From NCBI GenBank assembly GCA_039621445.1, contig CP154954.1, positions 77,014,073 through 77,078,072 on the forward strand: a stretch of DNA of 64,000 nt, given 5' to 3'. This DNA comes from Euglena gracilis (taxonomy: Eukaryota; Euglenida; Euglenophyceae; Euglenales). The notes beneath the pieces were generated by a model. The model ran no database searches and was not told the origin of the DNA. It worked only from the letters and a program-made list of their open reading frames with translations. Numbering within the stretch: the first letter of the stretch is position 1; each line of letters starts with the position of its first letter. The position numbers and the translations under genes were made by a program. This document shows, in pieces, positions 1 through 23,892 of the stretch.

Positions 1-66
1 TGTATGATGGTGTATCTTATCTTGCCTGGGTGTATCATCACTCCCGCATTCTTCTTCAATTGAAAG

Positions 67-11516
<11,450 letters not shown>

Positions 11517-12714
11517 CGCTGGGGCCGAGGTCGAGGCCAGGCGCGGCCACCGTGGCGTGGCCCGGCCCAAGGGGTCTTGCCTGTCAGGGGAGGACATTCC
11601 GCCCCCTATTGGGAGCACAGTCTGAGGCGTCGAATGCATCAGTGACTGAAACGGCCATTTGAGAGGGAAATAAGCCCGGGTTGGACCCTGCCGGCCCCCA
11701 AACCTGACCCCCCCCACCCCTGAAAGGGGGCTGCCTTCAGACACCCCCGTCACCACAGCACCCCCCCGGGGGGTTGTTAAGAAGAACCCTGCTTGCTAAC
11801 CTGTTCTTCAGGTGCCTGCCTCCTGTCACCTGCCCAGTGGTCTCGGGAATTTAAAGGAATGCCCAGGCCCCCTCCCCCAAAGCTGTCTGTTACCCAAGAC
11901 TTACCGCCCCAAGAAACTGTCTCCACGTGGTCCAGCCGTGCAGCCGTCATTGCTGAGTGGATGGTGCATGGGGGAGGAGTCAGGATCCAAAGATTGATGC
12001 TTGGACCCAAGACGCTGCTCCCACAGTCGTGTGGGGACGAGAGTTCAGAATGTAAATTTCGGGGCAAGGATGGATATGGATATCGGCCCGTATCGGGTTT
12101 ATCGAAAACCCGATTGAATCTATCGGGTCCGAAAAAAATAATATCGTGAAATATCGGCTTTTTTGGGGTGGTTAACGTACTCTTTTTGTTGTTTTTGGGC
12201 GACGTTGGGATTCTCCAAATCACAAAAATGAGGATATCGGGGCACAAAATCATCATATTGGTTTTACCAACTTTTGTCGAGGATATTGGGGTGTCAACCT
12301 ATCCAAATTTATCGGGACCCCCCCCCCCGAAAACCAATATCAAAAACCATCCTTGTTCGGGGGGGGATAAAAAATTATGGGATATGGAAATTTGGTTCCT
12401 TGCTGGGACGTTTTGGCTGTAAGGCGTGATGTACAAGATCCCATTCTTTCCGGAGGGGATGCAGGGATTTACATCACAACATGGGCTGTTAAAACAAGAC
12501 AAAAAAGAAGCACAGGTGAACTGAAAAATGCAAATTTTATGTGGTTTTACCAGCATGTTCAAAACAAAAACGTGAGCTTTGCAAAGCAGGAATATCGCTC
12601 CTGGATGCCATCAAACACACCAATAAAGCGTTTTTCCAGGGTGATCTGAATGGAAACCTGGAAGTTCCTCCACATGCAAGAAACCACAGAATGGCATGGG
12701 GAATGTTTGGGCGT

Positions 12715-12860
12715 TTTGATGCCCTTCCGTGGCGGAGCTGCCACTCCACGGCCCTGGCTGGCCGTACGCGGACCGCCTTTCGCCCTGCGGACCACAGCTC
12801 GGGACCCTCACGCCTCAGCCCCGGCAGAACCAACGGCCGCCGTGTATCGTGACCTGACCT
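12715..12860. other. GC-rich block, possibly exonic, unresolved
   Basis: About 150 bp of exon-like composition between the TRP and LITAF genes, open in frames on both strands. No recognised motif. Confidence 0.2.
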
Positions 12861-13987
12861 GCCACAATCCGCCACGCGCTGCGCATGGGCCTCTGTGCCT
12901 CATTTTCTACATTTTCTGCCCGTGCAAGCCAGTGTTCCAATGCAGCACCCTTTCCGATCCAGCTCTTCCTTCCCAGCAGGCTATGTTAGCTCGGAAGGCG
13001 CCCCCAGGGGTGGGATGGGGGGTCTGGGTCTTTTTTTTTGAATTTGTGCCAGAATTGGTCATTTTGCGAATCAGAATGTTAGACACGACCCTTATAAGGC
13101 ATTTGTGCAAAGAAAATGCTGTGGGAATGTTGGAGTGGGACTGGGGCATTTTGAATGGACAGAAACACCAAAAGTGGGCATCCCTAAAATTGGGTAGGGT
13201 TCAATGAAACATTTTCCTTTTAGCAAGCTTTCTTTTCAGATCTGTTCCATGACCAAGAGGACGACTGTGAGAGTGGGAAGATTGTTAAAAAGTTTAGCCC
13301 GCGGTTCTTTTTGCGCCAGATTTCTTTTTGATTTAGGGACCTGTGAGGGACCTTGGCAGGGCCAATTGCCCAGCCCAGGAGGTCATGTGGAAATCAAACC
13401 GTCACCCATACCGTGCCAGATACGTACGCCGATGGACGCATCTCCAGCACTCCGCCCCTGTCCAACAGAGAGAGGAGAAGAGGCAGCCGGTGGCTCTTCC
13501 TTCCAACCGACAGCCGGAATAACCCCCCCCCCCCAAATAAGACCCCGGGTCCATTCATGGGTCGGTGCTGGAAGCCTGAGGGGGGGTCATATTCATGGGG
13601 GATCCATTTTATGGATTTTTGCTGGAAAATTTTTACGGGATGCCCCTTTGAGCACTGATTCTCACTCCATTTTAAAGATATCTCCGAGGATGGCCAAAAT
13701 GGGACACAAGAAAAAGCCTTTTCGCATTTCACCTTTCACCTCTTCTTGTCGTGCCTTTCTTCAGGCCTCCGTTCATTCCTTTTCCACTTTTATGGGGGGG
13801 TCCATTTCATGGATTTTTTCTAAGAAGGGCCAGGGGTGGTGTTGTTTTTTGGGGGGGTCTTATTCTGGGGGGTTGATATGTAGACCGAAAATTACCAACC
13901 TTTTTTAATGTGATCAATCGGCCGGCAGAGAGGGTGTTGCCCCCCACCTTGGCCCCCTCCTTTCCAGGCTGCTCCTCTCGCGGCCCA

Positions 13988-16091
13988 ATGGCCTCCCAGA
14001 CGTACCACTCCGGACCCCAGCCAATGGTTATGCAGCCGATGAAGGTGCCCGTGATCCCGGCCCCCGAGCCGATGGAAGGGCAAGTGGATTATGAACCTCC
14101 CCCTGTTCAAACGATGCAGGGTGTGTCCCTCCTTATCTCCCTCCCCTGCACGTTGGCCTCCAGGGGCTGCTCATTTTAATTATGCCCCCTTAACATTTGA
14201 TTGGCGTCCAATGGCCAGTGGGTCTACACACGACATACACTCTATACATTACATATATGTACATATGCATACATTACATTACGTTATCATGTGTGAAATA
14301 TATGTTGTATGTGTCTGTATATATGTATATCCATGTGTGTGTGTGTGTGTGTATGATCATACGTGTGTGTATATGTGTGTATGTGTGTGTGTATGTCTGG
14401 CAGCCTCCAACTAAATGCCCTGGGGCCATCTAGTTGGATCAGGGGGTTCCAAAAAATTTTTGCGTTAATGATGGAGTAGGGTTAGGGTTACGAATTCGGC
14501 CTAACTTCAGGCCTAACTTGTACACCTAACACTAATCTATAAGTTAGGCCAAACCCGAACCCTAGCTCTTCACCTGAACCCTATTCCTTCAATAACGCAA
14601 AAAAAAAATTTGGAACCCCCTGACCCAACTATATGCCCCCCCCGGGGGGCATTTAGTTGGAGGCTGCCGTATGTGTACGTATGTATGTATGTATGTATGT
14701 ATGTATGTATGTATGTATGTATGTATGTATGTATGTATGTATGTATGTATGTATGTATGTATGTATGTATGTATGTATGTATGTATGTATGTATGTATGT
14801 ACGTACGTACGTATGTATGTATGTATGTATGTATGTATGTATGTATGTATGTATGTATGTATGTATGTATGCATGCATGCATGCATGCATGCATGCATGT
14901 ATGTGTGTTTGTATGTGTATATGCGTGTTTGTATGCACATTGACAAATCCCCAATAAATGTCTTTTACTTTTGCAACATTATCATCCTGCATTTTTTTTT
15001 CATGGTGCTCACACCATGTTGGCCCCTTTCATTTGCGAGAACATCAAAGCCAAGGTTTGGTGTCAATCTGGTTAGTAGCAGGACTCCTCTAATCAGGCTT
15101 CTGCTTAAGGGATTGCAGTCCCCCCGGGGGGGGGGGGGGGGCTGGACTGCAGCTAGTCCAAATTTTGCTAGTGGGATTTCTAGCAGACCCCCCCGGGGGG
15201 TCTGCTAGCAGGGCTAGCTAGTGTATTTTTTTTTCCAGTGACGGCTAGACACTGGAAAAAATGGACTAGCTAGACCCCCCTCCCCCCTGGGGGGGGTCCG
15301 GGGGTCCCCCGAACTGGGAAAAAATTTTCCTCCGGCGCTGCGCACCGAGGTGGAAATGAGGTTTTTAATAGGTTTTGGGCTGATTTTGTTCCAAAAATTC
15401 CCAAAAATGGCCAAAAACGGGCATTTTTGACCATTTTTGGGGGTCCCCCAAAAAAAATTCCGGCGCTTCGCGCCGGTGATTGGCTAGCCAGTCCCCCCCC
15501 CCCCCCCCGGGTCCTTAAGCATAAGCCTGCCTCCAATGTGTAATCTCCTTGTGGTCCTTTGGGGTCTCGTCCAATTACGAAACCCTTTTTTCCATTTTGG
15601 GAGGGCGCCATACTTTCCTGTGCCTCTCACCCAGTGTCCCAAGGAGTGCCGATGGCCCCGCCGCCCCGGTTCGGGGAAAACCCGCAGCTCATCATGTGCC
15701 CCAACTGCAAGTGTGTCCCGGGGTGTCACCCGCTGTCTGGCCGAAACGTTGGCCCCTTCCCTGGACCAGGCATGGGCGGTATCTGTCTATTTTGACCGGG
15801 AGGGAGTTAGGCACCCCTGCAGCGCTGTTTTGCAAGCAGCGAATAGACCCTTATTGAATAACCAATGGAATTAGGGTGGGCTGCCATTTTGGACAGTTTT
15901 GAGGGAAAAAAATATCATATGATATTGGACCTATTCGGCTCAAACTTCATGTAGGTTAAGCTTCTGCTCACTGCATAGTGAAGTAAGGCATGTGCTATAT
16001 TTGTGAATAATAAATGTGGAACCTTTTTTTGCTTTTCAGCATATTTTCCTTCCCACAATTAAAACCAAAATATCAGTTGTGCAACGTATTG

Positions 16092-16123
<32 letters not shown>

Positions 16124-16981
16124 CAAATGTGCACACTAGTGTGTATTTATGCTCGAGATGCATTTGTATGTGTGTTTTACACATGTTTTATCCTTTTTGA
16201 AGTCTCTCTGATCACTGGGAACACATAAGGGCGAAGAAGGATCATCCAAAACTCTTCTCGGATAAGCATTGGCATTCATTTCAAAAGGTTTCGAAGGATA
16301 TATTTCTAAAAAAAATTCTTTCCAAAAATTTCATGAGTCTTTTTGGAGGGAAAAAGTGGACAGTCCGTTCTGTGCCTTCAGAATCCAAGGAAATGCCGAG
16401 CCCAACAGCATTTGTGATTTGTTTAAAGTTTCCTTGGGCGCTTTGAAAAGAATTTTCCTGGAAAGTCTGGTTAATCTTTGTTTTTCAAAATGTGTGGTGT
16501 TCACTGAAAATCTAAAATTATTTCGCGTCTTAGCCATCCCAACAATAAACAGAATTTAATCCTCCAATGCCCAGTCGCATTTTTGAGCACAAATTTTTTC
16601 CATTTGACGAGAACATATTTGGCCCCAAGTAATTTCTTCAGCAGTTGGTGTTCAGCCTGACTCCAATGTCATTCCACACACTCCAATGTGTCATTTTTGC
16701 CGGATGAAACCATTATTTGCCATTCAACAGAGCAAAGTGCATTCCCGTTGCCTTTCGCTTAACAAAACTTGACAGGAGTCGAGTGCCCAGGGGAAAGGCT
16801 TGGGGAGACTCTTCTTCTTCCAAGCCGATGTCCCCTTCTTTACCCTGCAGCGCCCAAGGCATGTCGGACATAAGAAAGGAAATCTCAATCATGAACTGGG
16901 CCGTCTGCGGCGCTGCCTGCCTCTTCGGCTTTTTCTGCTGTGCCCCGCGCAAAAGGTTGCCAGTCCCGCCTCCCCCTCCAG
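13988..16981 (+). CDS. LITAF-domain (SIMPLE-like) membrane protein, 3' exon(s) missing
   Basis: Three phase-compatible GT-AG exons: 13988-14120 (phase 1 out), 15635-15710 (phase 2 out) and 16851-16981 (phase 1 out). The start is ATG at 13988, after a GC-rich leader. The N-terminus is proline- and methionine-rich (for example PQPMVMQPMKVPVIPAPEP), as is usual for LITAF proteins. Exon 2 gives ENPQLIMCPNC, the first CxxC of the LITAF zinc-binding half-site. Exon 3 gives MNWAVCGAACLFGFFCCAPR, matching the Cys-rich hydrophobic membrane-inserting segment between the two half-sites. LITAF proteins sit on the cytosolic face of late endosomes and lysosomes as monotopic membrane proteins. The second half-site (H-x-CPxC) should follow in a later exon; I could not find it with confidence in 17-20 kb. 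Either a small exon was missed or the gene is incomplete. The family call is fairly firm and the gene end is unknown. Confidence 0.72.
14399..14668. mobile_element. Long-arm hairpin TIR element inserted in a microsatellite
   Basis: The arms start GGCAGCCTCCAACTAAATGCCC and end with the reverse complement, GGGCATTTAGTTGGAGGCTGCC (both written here as end motifs only). Further in, GGGGGTTCCAAAAAATTTTT pairs with AAATTTGGAACCCCC, giving arms of about 75 bp. The centre carries TAGGGTTAGGGTTA and GGCCTAACTT segments. (GT)n/(ATGT)n sequence stands on both sides, so it appears to have inserted into the tetranucleotide array. Confidence 0.7.
14669..14905. repeat. (ATGT)n then (ATGC)n microsatellite
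   Basis: About 50 copies of ATGT with one ACGT patch (about 14801-14813), ending in GCATGCATGC repeats. It flanks the hairpin element at 14399-14668. Confidence 0.95.
15095..15528. mobile_element. 434-bp TIR element, copy A (LITAF intron)
   Basis: The ends are AGGCTTCTGCTTAAGG and CCTTAAGCATAAGCCT, an imperfect inverted repeat. The inside carries CTAGC-rich segments with G/C runs, a GGCGC-type hairpin (15333-15350 and 15460-15475) and an A/T tract. It lies in the LITAF intron, about 100 bp before the acceptor at 15634. It encodes nothing visible and matches the element at 59587-60020 in length and internal order. Confidence 0.65.
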
Positions 16982-17080
16982 GTGAGTTGTCCGCAAAAGG
17001 CTGCCCCGCCGATCAAAATGGCATTAGCTGATGGTAGGGTTCAATATAAGGTGTCTGGGGTCAGGTAGGGCTGCCCAACC

Positions 17081-17396
17081 AGGCTTGTGCTTAGTCGGGT
17101 GCCTAACCCACGGGGGGTGCTAGGGGCAGGCACCCCATAGCACCCGATCCGGCCCCCCCCCCCCCGGGGGGGTAGGGTTTTGGGGGGTGCCTGCCCCTAG
17201 CAGGCACCCCCCTCCGACCCCGGCGCCGACGGCGCCAGGGGCCCGGAAAAGGCCATTTTCAATGAAAATTTTCTGGGTCCCCCCCCCCCCCCGGACCACA
17301 TTCCCCCCGGGGGGGGGGGGGGTGCCTGCTTGGGGCAGGCACCCTGTAGCACCCACCCCCCCCCCCCCCCCCCCCCCGGTTGGTCAGCACAAGCAT
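17081..17396. mobile_element. Probable short TIR element of the same superfamily
   Basis: The left end is AGGCTTGTGCTTAG and the right end is TCAGCACAAGCATG. Inside, GGGTGCTAGGGGCAGGCACCCC-like palindromes surround a GGCGCCGACGGCGCC hairpin. It follows the third LITAF exon. The ends are less well matched than in the other copies. Confidence 0.45.
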
Positions 17397-17559
17397 GTGC
17401 CCAACCCCATCCTTTGACCGGAGGGGGAGGGTCCAGCCCATCCCTCCGGATGCTAATAGGTATTAAGACCTCCCAAAGTTGCATTTTTTTTTAATTCGGT
17501 TCCTCACCGCCTTTCCAAAGAATGTGTGATGCATTTTTTGTTGATTGTGTTTTGATGCG

Positions 17560-17960
17560 CACGTGCGCATCCTTGACCGCCTGTGTTGCCACCACTTTGC
17601 GAGGCGGAGCACTTGCAACCCAAGCCGGACATGGGGAGGGCGTGCTTAAACCCACACCAGGCGTCCACGGGTCGTGCTTTGCCTCGGGGGGCCTGCCGGT
17701 GGCATTGCACACAGTTCGGCGCACCCCTCCGCGGCACACAGCCCCGCCCAGCAGCCCTCCAACGGCGCACGGCCTCCGCTCCGCGGGCCGCCTCCTCATG
17801 GTCCCCCTGGCACACCACCCTGTGGGACCGCCCATGTTTGGGGCTGGCGACAGGGATGGGGCGCTGGCTGTGGAAGGGGGTTGGCTTGCCCTCCTTTGCT
17901 GCGCGGCTCTGGTTCCTCAAGCCATGGAACGGAGCTCTGCTTCATTCATCCCCCATCTGA
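17560..17960. other. GC-rich block, possibly exonic, unresolved
   Basis: Composition is like the known exons and several frames stay open on both strands, but no family was recognised and no single frame stands out. It could hold the missing LITAF 3' part or an unrelated exon. Confidence 0.25.
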
Positions 17961-18475
17961 CTTAGTTTGCCCAATATTTTTTCCATTTTCTTCACGTTTG
18001 AGGTACGCGGGTTTCCGCTTGGCCCACCCCACCTTTTCCAGGCTGAAAAAAAATTGCAGTTGATGTAGACAGGTCTGTTTTAGAACGCCGATTTTGGAAA
18101 TTTATGGCTGTTTTTGGAGGGTTTTTGGAAAACACCCCCCTGGAAGGCCTTGAAGTTTTGAAATATGCAATGCAGACGGAGAACACCTGGCTTTTGGTGC
18201 CTCGAGTTTGTCACGATGCTTCCGGACCCCCCTCTCTGTGAAGGACAAAATGGCTCCTCTCCAAGGTTGGATGTGGGACAAGAATGTGTATATGCACACT
18301 CTTGATCTCATTGCTTGGCTGGCCGGCTGTGATTCTGGCTGCGGGAGTAGTACTGGGGGAGAGGAGCCAGTGGAATGTGTGGAAAAAGAAGGAAGGGAGA
18401 AATTCTTGGGTTTTGCGGTGGTATCGTATTTTGACCCCATTCGCATCGTGCAATAATTACGTGTTTGTACCCCCC

Positions 18476-19087
18476 CCCTATGTCCAACGACCCCCCTATG
18501 TCCAACGACCACCCCCCCCGGTCAGAGGACACCTTTTCGGGGGTTTGATGTTTTTTTTTGCAGGTGTGCGAAAACCGGAGGTTTGCCAGCCCTGAAAGGC
18601 TTTTCTTCCGCCCTTGTCCTCTACCCCGCAGCCCATCGTCCATTAAAGTGTTCCCTCTGGGGAGTTTTGTGCATTATGAGCGCTCCACCGGGGAGATAGT
18701 GCCTGCGGTTGTTGAAGGAGCTTCACCACACTCCCAACATTCCACCACGACATTTTCGGGTGTTTGCTAGGTTGTATGATGGAGTGAAGATGGTTGATGG
18801 AATGCAGGGATTGTCGACTGGGTATCTTTGTTTTTTTGTGAAATCCCGCGGCATGAAGGTACGTTTTAGTTGCTATTTGAGGAAATATTTGTTGACAGGG
18901 CTGGAAATGGAGGCGCGAAGCGCCGGAAGGAAAATTTTGACCTGTTTGGGGGGTTTTCGGCAAACTTTTTTCCCCCGACCCCGTGTCCAACGACCACCCC
19001 CCCGGTCAGAGGACACCTTTTTGGTCATTTCCCTATGTCCAACGACCCGGGTCTGAGGACAGAGGTTACCGGTCGTTGGACATAGGG
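18476..19087. mobile_element. TIR element with CCCTATGTCCAACGACC ends
   Basis: The left end is CCCTATGTCCAACGACC and the right end is its exact reverse complement, GGTCGTTGGACATAGGG. Extra copies of the end lie inside (about 18497 and 19031), each followed by a C-run and CGGTCAGAGGACACCTTTT. A GGCGCGAAGCGCC hairpin lies at 18912. No coding region was seen. Confidence 0.65.
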
Positions 19088-20540
19088 GGGGGGGGAGGGT
19101 AGGCCGTTTTTGTGAGTGACACCGAAGGTGGCGATCGGCGTGTCCATTGTCAAGGTGCCAACCCAGTGCGCATTGTGTGTAGAACCCTGACATGATCCCT
19201 TGTGTTGACCCTGGCACAACTCCTGACACCGTGCACTGCAGCCCAAAACACAGTTGTTTAGGGTGCCGTGTACTGCCATGCACCTTTTGGGTGGGAGACT
19301 GCTCATATGTGCGTCGTCATGTGCTTCACATGTTCATAAGAGGAGCGCTGGGCAGTGGACAGTGGTGGGTGAACTGGGTTGTGCAGGTGCGCATTCTGGC
19401 TTGGCCGATGATTTGAGATACGGGTGGTGTTTCCCATGCCACTGAAGGACATGAGTGTGTGCGTGACGCTTGGCCCGTCGCAGAGCCTGGGGTTTCCCAC
19501 GCAGGTTTCCCATGCAGGTGTAGCGTTTCAACGTGACCTCCCCGAGACACCCATTTTCTGTAAGCCCAAGGCCACATCATAGTAGTCCATGCCTCGGATC
19601 CAAGTCAGGAACACAACGTGCCATGCCCAATGTGTCCTTCAACATCAATCAGGTGCGCATTCCCCTTCGCCCAGCCTGCGTGTCCATTCGAAAACGCGCA
19701 CCTGCCAACATTCTTGGGTTCCCAAAAACTGCGCAGCTCGCATTCTTCAACATTTGGGCCTCGATGTCACCCCATCGTTTCGCCCTTGGCAAGGCTGTGT
19801 CTCTGTGGCTGCAATGAGTTCTTTCTCTTGCTGACCTCCAGGACTCCAGGCTCAGCCCCAGGAGCCATCGACATGCACCGGTGAACACGCGGTGACAAAG
19901 CGAGGTCGAGGTTGGCCTGTGTCACCCTGCCGAGTGTGCGCCCAGCTGCACACTGCACCGCAGTCGTCGCAAAGCAGCCGCAAACGGCATGATACGTAGT
20001 TGAACCGGAAAATGACGGTGGGTTTTGGGGTCATGGTGCAGTGAAGCGGCTCAGTTTCGTGGTGTTTACCCCAGTCCGGAAGAAGCATGCGACACATCTG
20101 GAAAGTGCATATGCTCACTCTGCTTCCAGAAAGCGCGGATGCGCATTTCCATTAAAACTGCAAGAATTTTGCGACTCAAACAAGAAAAGTGCATTCCTGG
20201 CTGTCTTAGTTGTCCCCCCCCAGGAATGTCCCCCCCTGGTCGTGGCTATTTTTGTCACCCTGTTTATGCAATTGACGAGGGACATGGAAACACCACGGAA
20301 TGGAATTTTTCAGGATTCGGGTGTCTGTGTGTGTGCGTGCGTGACTTCGCAACCATTTGTTCTTGACTGTCGCAATGCAATGCCCAGGTCGGAAAGGAAA
20401 GTTCCTGACCCTCACTTGTTTGTTGCAATCGCGCCCTCCTCTCGTATCGCTCACAGTGGGTTGCACAGTTGATTATTTGTGTTTGTTCAGAAAGTTCGTT
20501 TTGAAATATCTTTCCTCTGTGCCATTATGCACGCACGCAC

Positions 20541-20735
20541 GCACCACTCTCTCACTCTCACTCACTCGCTCGCTCGCTTACTCACTCGTTCACTCACTCA
20601 CTCACTCACTCACTCACTCACTCACTCACTCACTCACTCACTCACTCACTCACTCACTCACTCACTCACTCACTCACTCACTCACTCACTCACTCACTCA
20701 CTCATTTACTCACCAACTCACTCAATCATCAAATC
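20541..20735. repeat. (ACTC)n microsatellite
   Basis: About 30 perfect CACT/ACTC units in 20589-20705, degenerate at both edges. Followed by (CACG) and CGCGCG sequence. Confidence 0.95.
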
Positions 20736-21298
20736 ACTCATTCATTAGCACACGCACGCACACGCACACACACGCGCGCGCGTGTGCATATGTATGCATA
20801 TATTTGAAACTGTTGAGAGTGTGCGTGATGTTTTCCGGTTTGCAGAACAATCTTGGGCTGGGAGAGCAATGCGCAAATTAAAAGAACTACCTGCTACACT
20901 TCCGACCCAGTCTGGAATGCACTCGAGCACGGATAGTGCTGGTTTTTTGGTTTGTGTTTTGCGGCAAGGAAGAGGGAACCACCCCAAGCGTGATCTCCGA
21001 GAGGAAAAAAATCATTGTTTGGCGATGCCATTTCCCTCCCCGTACTGCGCCGGCACATTTTCCCGGGATTCACGCCCCCCCCCCCAACTCTAAGAATGAA
21101 GGGTTCCTTTTCAGCACTGGAGTGTCTCCTGGCTGGTGACTGTCTGGTGTGGGTATTGGAGAATCATTCAGAGTTCAGGCAAGAGTGTGTGCAAGGGAGT
21201 CGGAAGATTGCCGAAGCTCTTGCTGAGGGATTTGCAGATCCGATGTCTATGTGTCTTTGTGTATGGAGTTTTTGATCGTCCACAGGTTTCTTTGTCGG

Positions 21299-21362
21299 TC
21301 TGTGTGTGTGTGTGTGTGTGTGTGTGTCTGTGTGTGTGTGTGTGTGTATGTGTGTGTGTGTT
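21299..21362. repeat. (TG)n microsatellite
   Basis: Near-perfect TG dinucleotide run with two small interruptions. Confidence 0.95.
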
Positions 21363-23892
21363 GGTGCCTTTCACTCTGTCGTCGCTCGCTGCACTGTCTT
21401 CACCCCGTTGCTTTTGAGACTTGAGACTTGAAGCTTCAGCATGATGTTCCTTGGCGGGCGTCTCAAAGGAACCTACCAGTCGCCCCATTTCGAAACCTGG
21501 ACCGGCTTTCTGAGCGGGAGCCCCATCACCACCAGAGATTTTATTTTTAAAAGGTTGGCGGCCTGGGGTGGCGCCAGGGGGGGGGGGGCTTGGGGCGGAC
21601 CCACTTTCCGGTGGGGTTACCGTAGGAGGAGGCTCGAGCTCAAACTTCCTCGAACATTTTTAAGCTCCCACCCCTCAGGACTCAGCGAACCTCTGCCTAA
21701 GCGCCGTCTAACTTGGGTTAAATACATGGGGGGACCTGACGAGGCGCCGAGCGAGGGTACCCCCATGTTTATTTCCTTGTTGGGCTCTTTGGGGTAGCTG
21801 GCACCCTGTAGGGGCCAATTTATGCATTTTTTGGAAGTTGATTGGTGGAGCATATGTTCGAGGTGGTTCGAAGAGGGTCTCTCGAACCTCCTCGAACAAC
21901 CTCGAACGACGTCCAAGGAGCTACATCGAACAACATTTGAGGAGGTTCGAGACACTCCTCTTACGGTCCATCCCCCTACCGTAACCCTCTCCACTTTTCG
22001 GGGTCATTTCCTGGTCAAATAATATTGCAGAACCCCCCCTTTCGGGGATTTTTTTACCGAGGGGGGGGGGGCTCCCCCCAGTCCCAAAAAAAACCTCTGA
22101 TCACCACCCCGAACCATCAGGGGGCTCCCATCGATGAGCTTCTCAAAGGTTATGGGTGACCATGGATCGAGTCAGAAGCCATCGGTCAGAGCTGGCAGCT
22201 GACATGGGCAGGTGAACCCACGGCACAAAGACGCTAATTTTAGCCCCGAAATTCGAGGTCACCCGTAGTGCAACTGGTTGCATCTGTCAGCAGCAAGGTG
22301 GCCCACGTTCTTTGGGGGTGCACAGGACAGTAGGAATTTTTCTCCCTGGCTTTTTGTGCCTAAAAGTTGAGTTTTTTTGCACTTGAAGCATTTGAACATA
22401 CAATTTTGGCCCAAGATTTTCCCCCTTTGTTTCACGAAGTACTGTGCACTTCCCCCCATCATCAACTTTTCCTGCGCCATGCAGCGTAAACTGCAAACAG
22501 AGCTTTATCATTGGTGATATTTTTCACGGATATTTTCCAAATATGACAAATTTGCAGATATGTTTCCAAATTGGGCTCCCAGCTGCGTGAGCCACAAGAT
22601 CAACACCTTGGCTATACCCTGCACTGTTTTCCCTGTTAACCGCTCCTTGCTATGTCCTTCTTGTGCAATCGCTCAGTAGACAGCAAACACCCTGCAAACA
22701 TTACACCGACAAACACTTACCGGAACAAAGGATTTTGCAAAGTTTGGACGCTGGAAGGGGAGGGGAGGGGGGGCAAGTGGATGGGTCCATCAGACCCTCT
22801 CCCCCCCTCTGGGGGTGGGTCAAGCCTGGTGAAGGGGGTTTTGCAAGGTCATAGAGATGAGAAGTCCTGAAGCCCCACCCTCACTCATCCCCCCCCCTTC
22901 GGCTGGACCCACCAAACCAAATCTGATGAATCCAAGAAGATTTTGCCCCACCAGTTCACCCAGCCTTGGAATTTCGGCGTCGGTTCGTTGCGATTGGGCG
23001 AGGGGTCTGGTAGATAAAAAGAGATCAAAAGCAGCCGATAGAAGCTGCTGCCGGTTGCTGGATCTATTTTTGCCTATGGTGGTTTGGTTATAGCGAGCAA
23101 GGACGGATGCCTGGCGCTGTCACCTTGGGTTTGGATGTGAAAGCGCCCAAAGTAGTACAAGCTGTTTCGCTTACCATGCGGCCTGCACAACAGAACCTTC
23201 TCCAATCCAATCCAATCCAACACCGGTGCTCAAAATAGTTTTTGGTCGATGTGCGAAAATGCGCAAATCGACTAAAAAAGCTTAAGTTCGAGATGCGCCT
23301 CCTAAGCAGCTGTCTAAAATATTTTTCTGGGCTTTTGATTTTTCTTCAAAGCAAATTACCCCCCTCCCGGGGTTTCCAACGACCGGTAACCTCTGTCTTC
23401 CGACTGGGGGTAGGGTTATACGCGGGATCATGCGGGTTGGGGGACCAACTTTTTGAGGTCAATGCTGTTCCAAAAAAATGGGCTTTTGCGCCAAAAATAG
23501 AGTTCGAGGACTCCACCTGAGCCCTCCACGGCATTCTTGGTCTGTTCAAACGGAATGGCTTCTTCTGGGGCTGGAGATCAAAGGATTTGAGTAAGGTTGT
23601 GTGGAAGAGTCTGCGGGCCATCTTTGGCGAAGCCATTGTGCTGAACAACTCACCCCCATTTCCAACTTTTTGTCACAGAAGAAGAGAAGTTCTCAAAAGT
23701 CAAAAAATAGGCAAAAAAATGGTCAGTGGAACCGGAAAACGGTTTTTTTTTGCAAGACTTTGAATCAGGAAAAAAAAGGGGAAGAAGAAAAAAGGGGATC
23801 CCAAAATGCACCATATTTTTACAGATTTTGGTTCCAAAGCCTCTTGTATGCTGCCAACATGGTGTTGAATCTCAATCCACCAAACCCAGGAA

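Larger units (their letters stand above)
19100..23890. other. Long stretch without recognised genes
   Basis: Holds the (ACTC)n and (TG)n arrays, G/C runs, a CTCGAAC-rich patch at 21.6-21.96 kb (TCGAACCTCCTCGAAC repeats) and a fragment of the TCCAACGACC family at about 23370-23405. No exon supported. Confidence 0.6.

Noticed and set aside
14570-15208. Met-Tyr-Val-Cys repeat open frame, 183 codons
   Set aside because: The (ATGT)n array read through; no unique sequence with coding character.
20041-20170. CxxC-containing frame (KCICSLCFQK) as the missing LITAF half-site
   Set aside because: It lacks the H-x-CP context and the spacing expected in LITAF proteins, and splice phase could not be shown.
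20357-20881. Ser-Leu-Thr-His repeat protein of 174 codons
   Set aside because: It comes from the (ACTC)n array and is open in other frames too.
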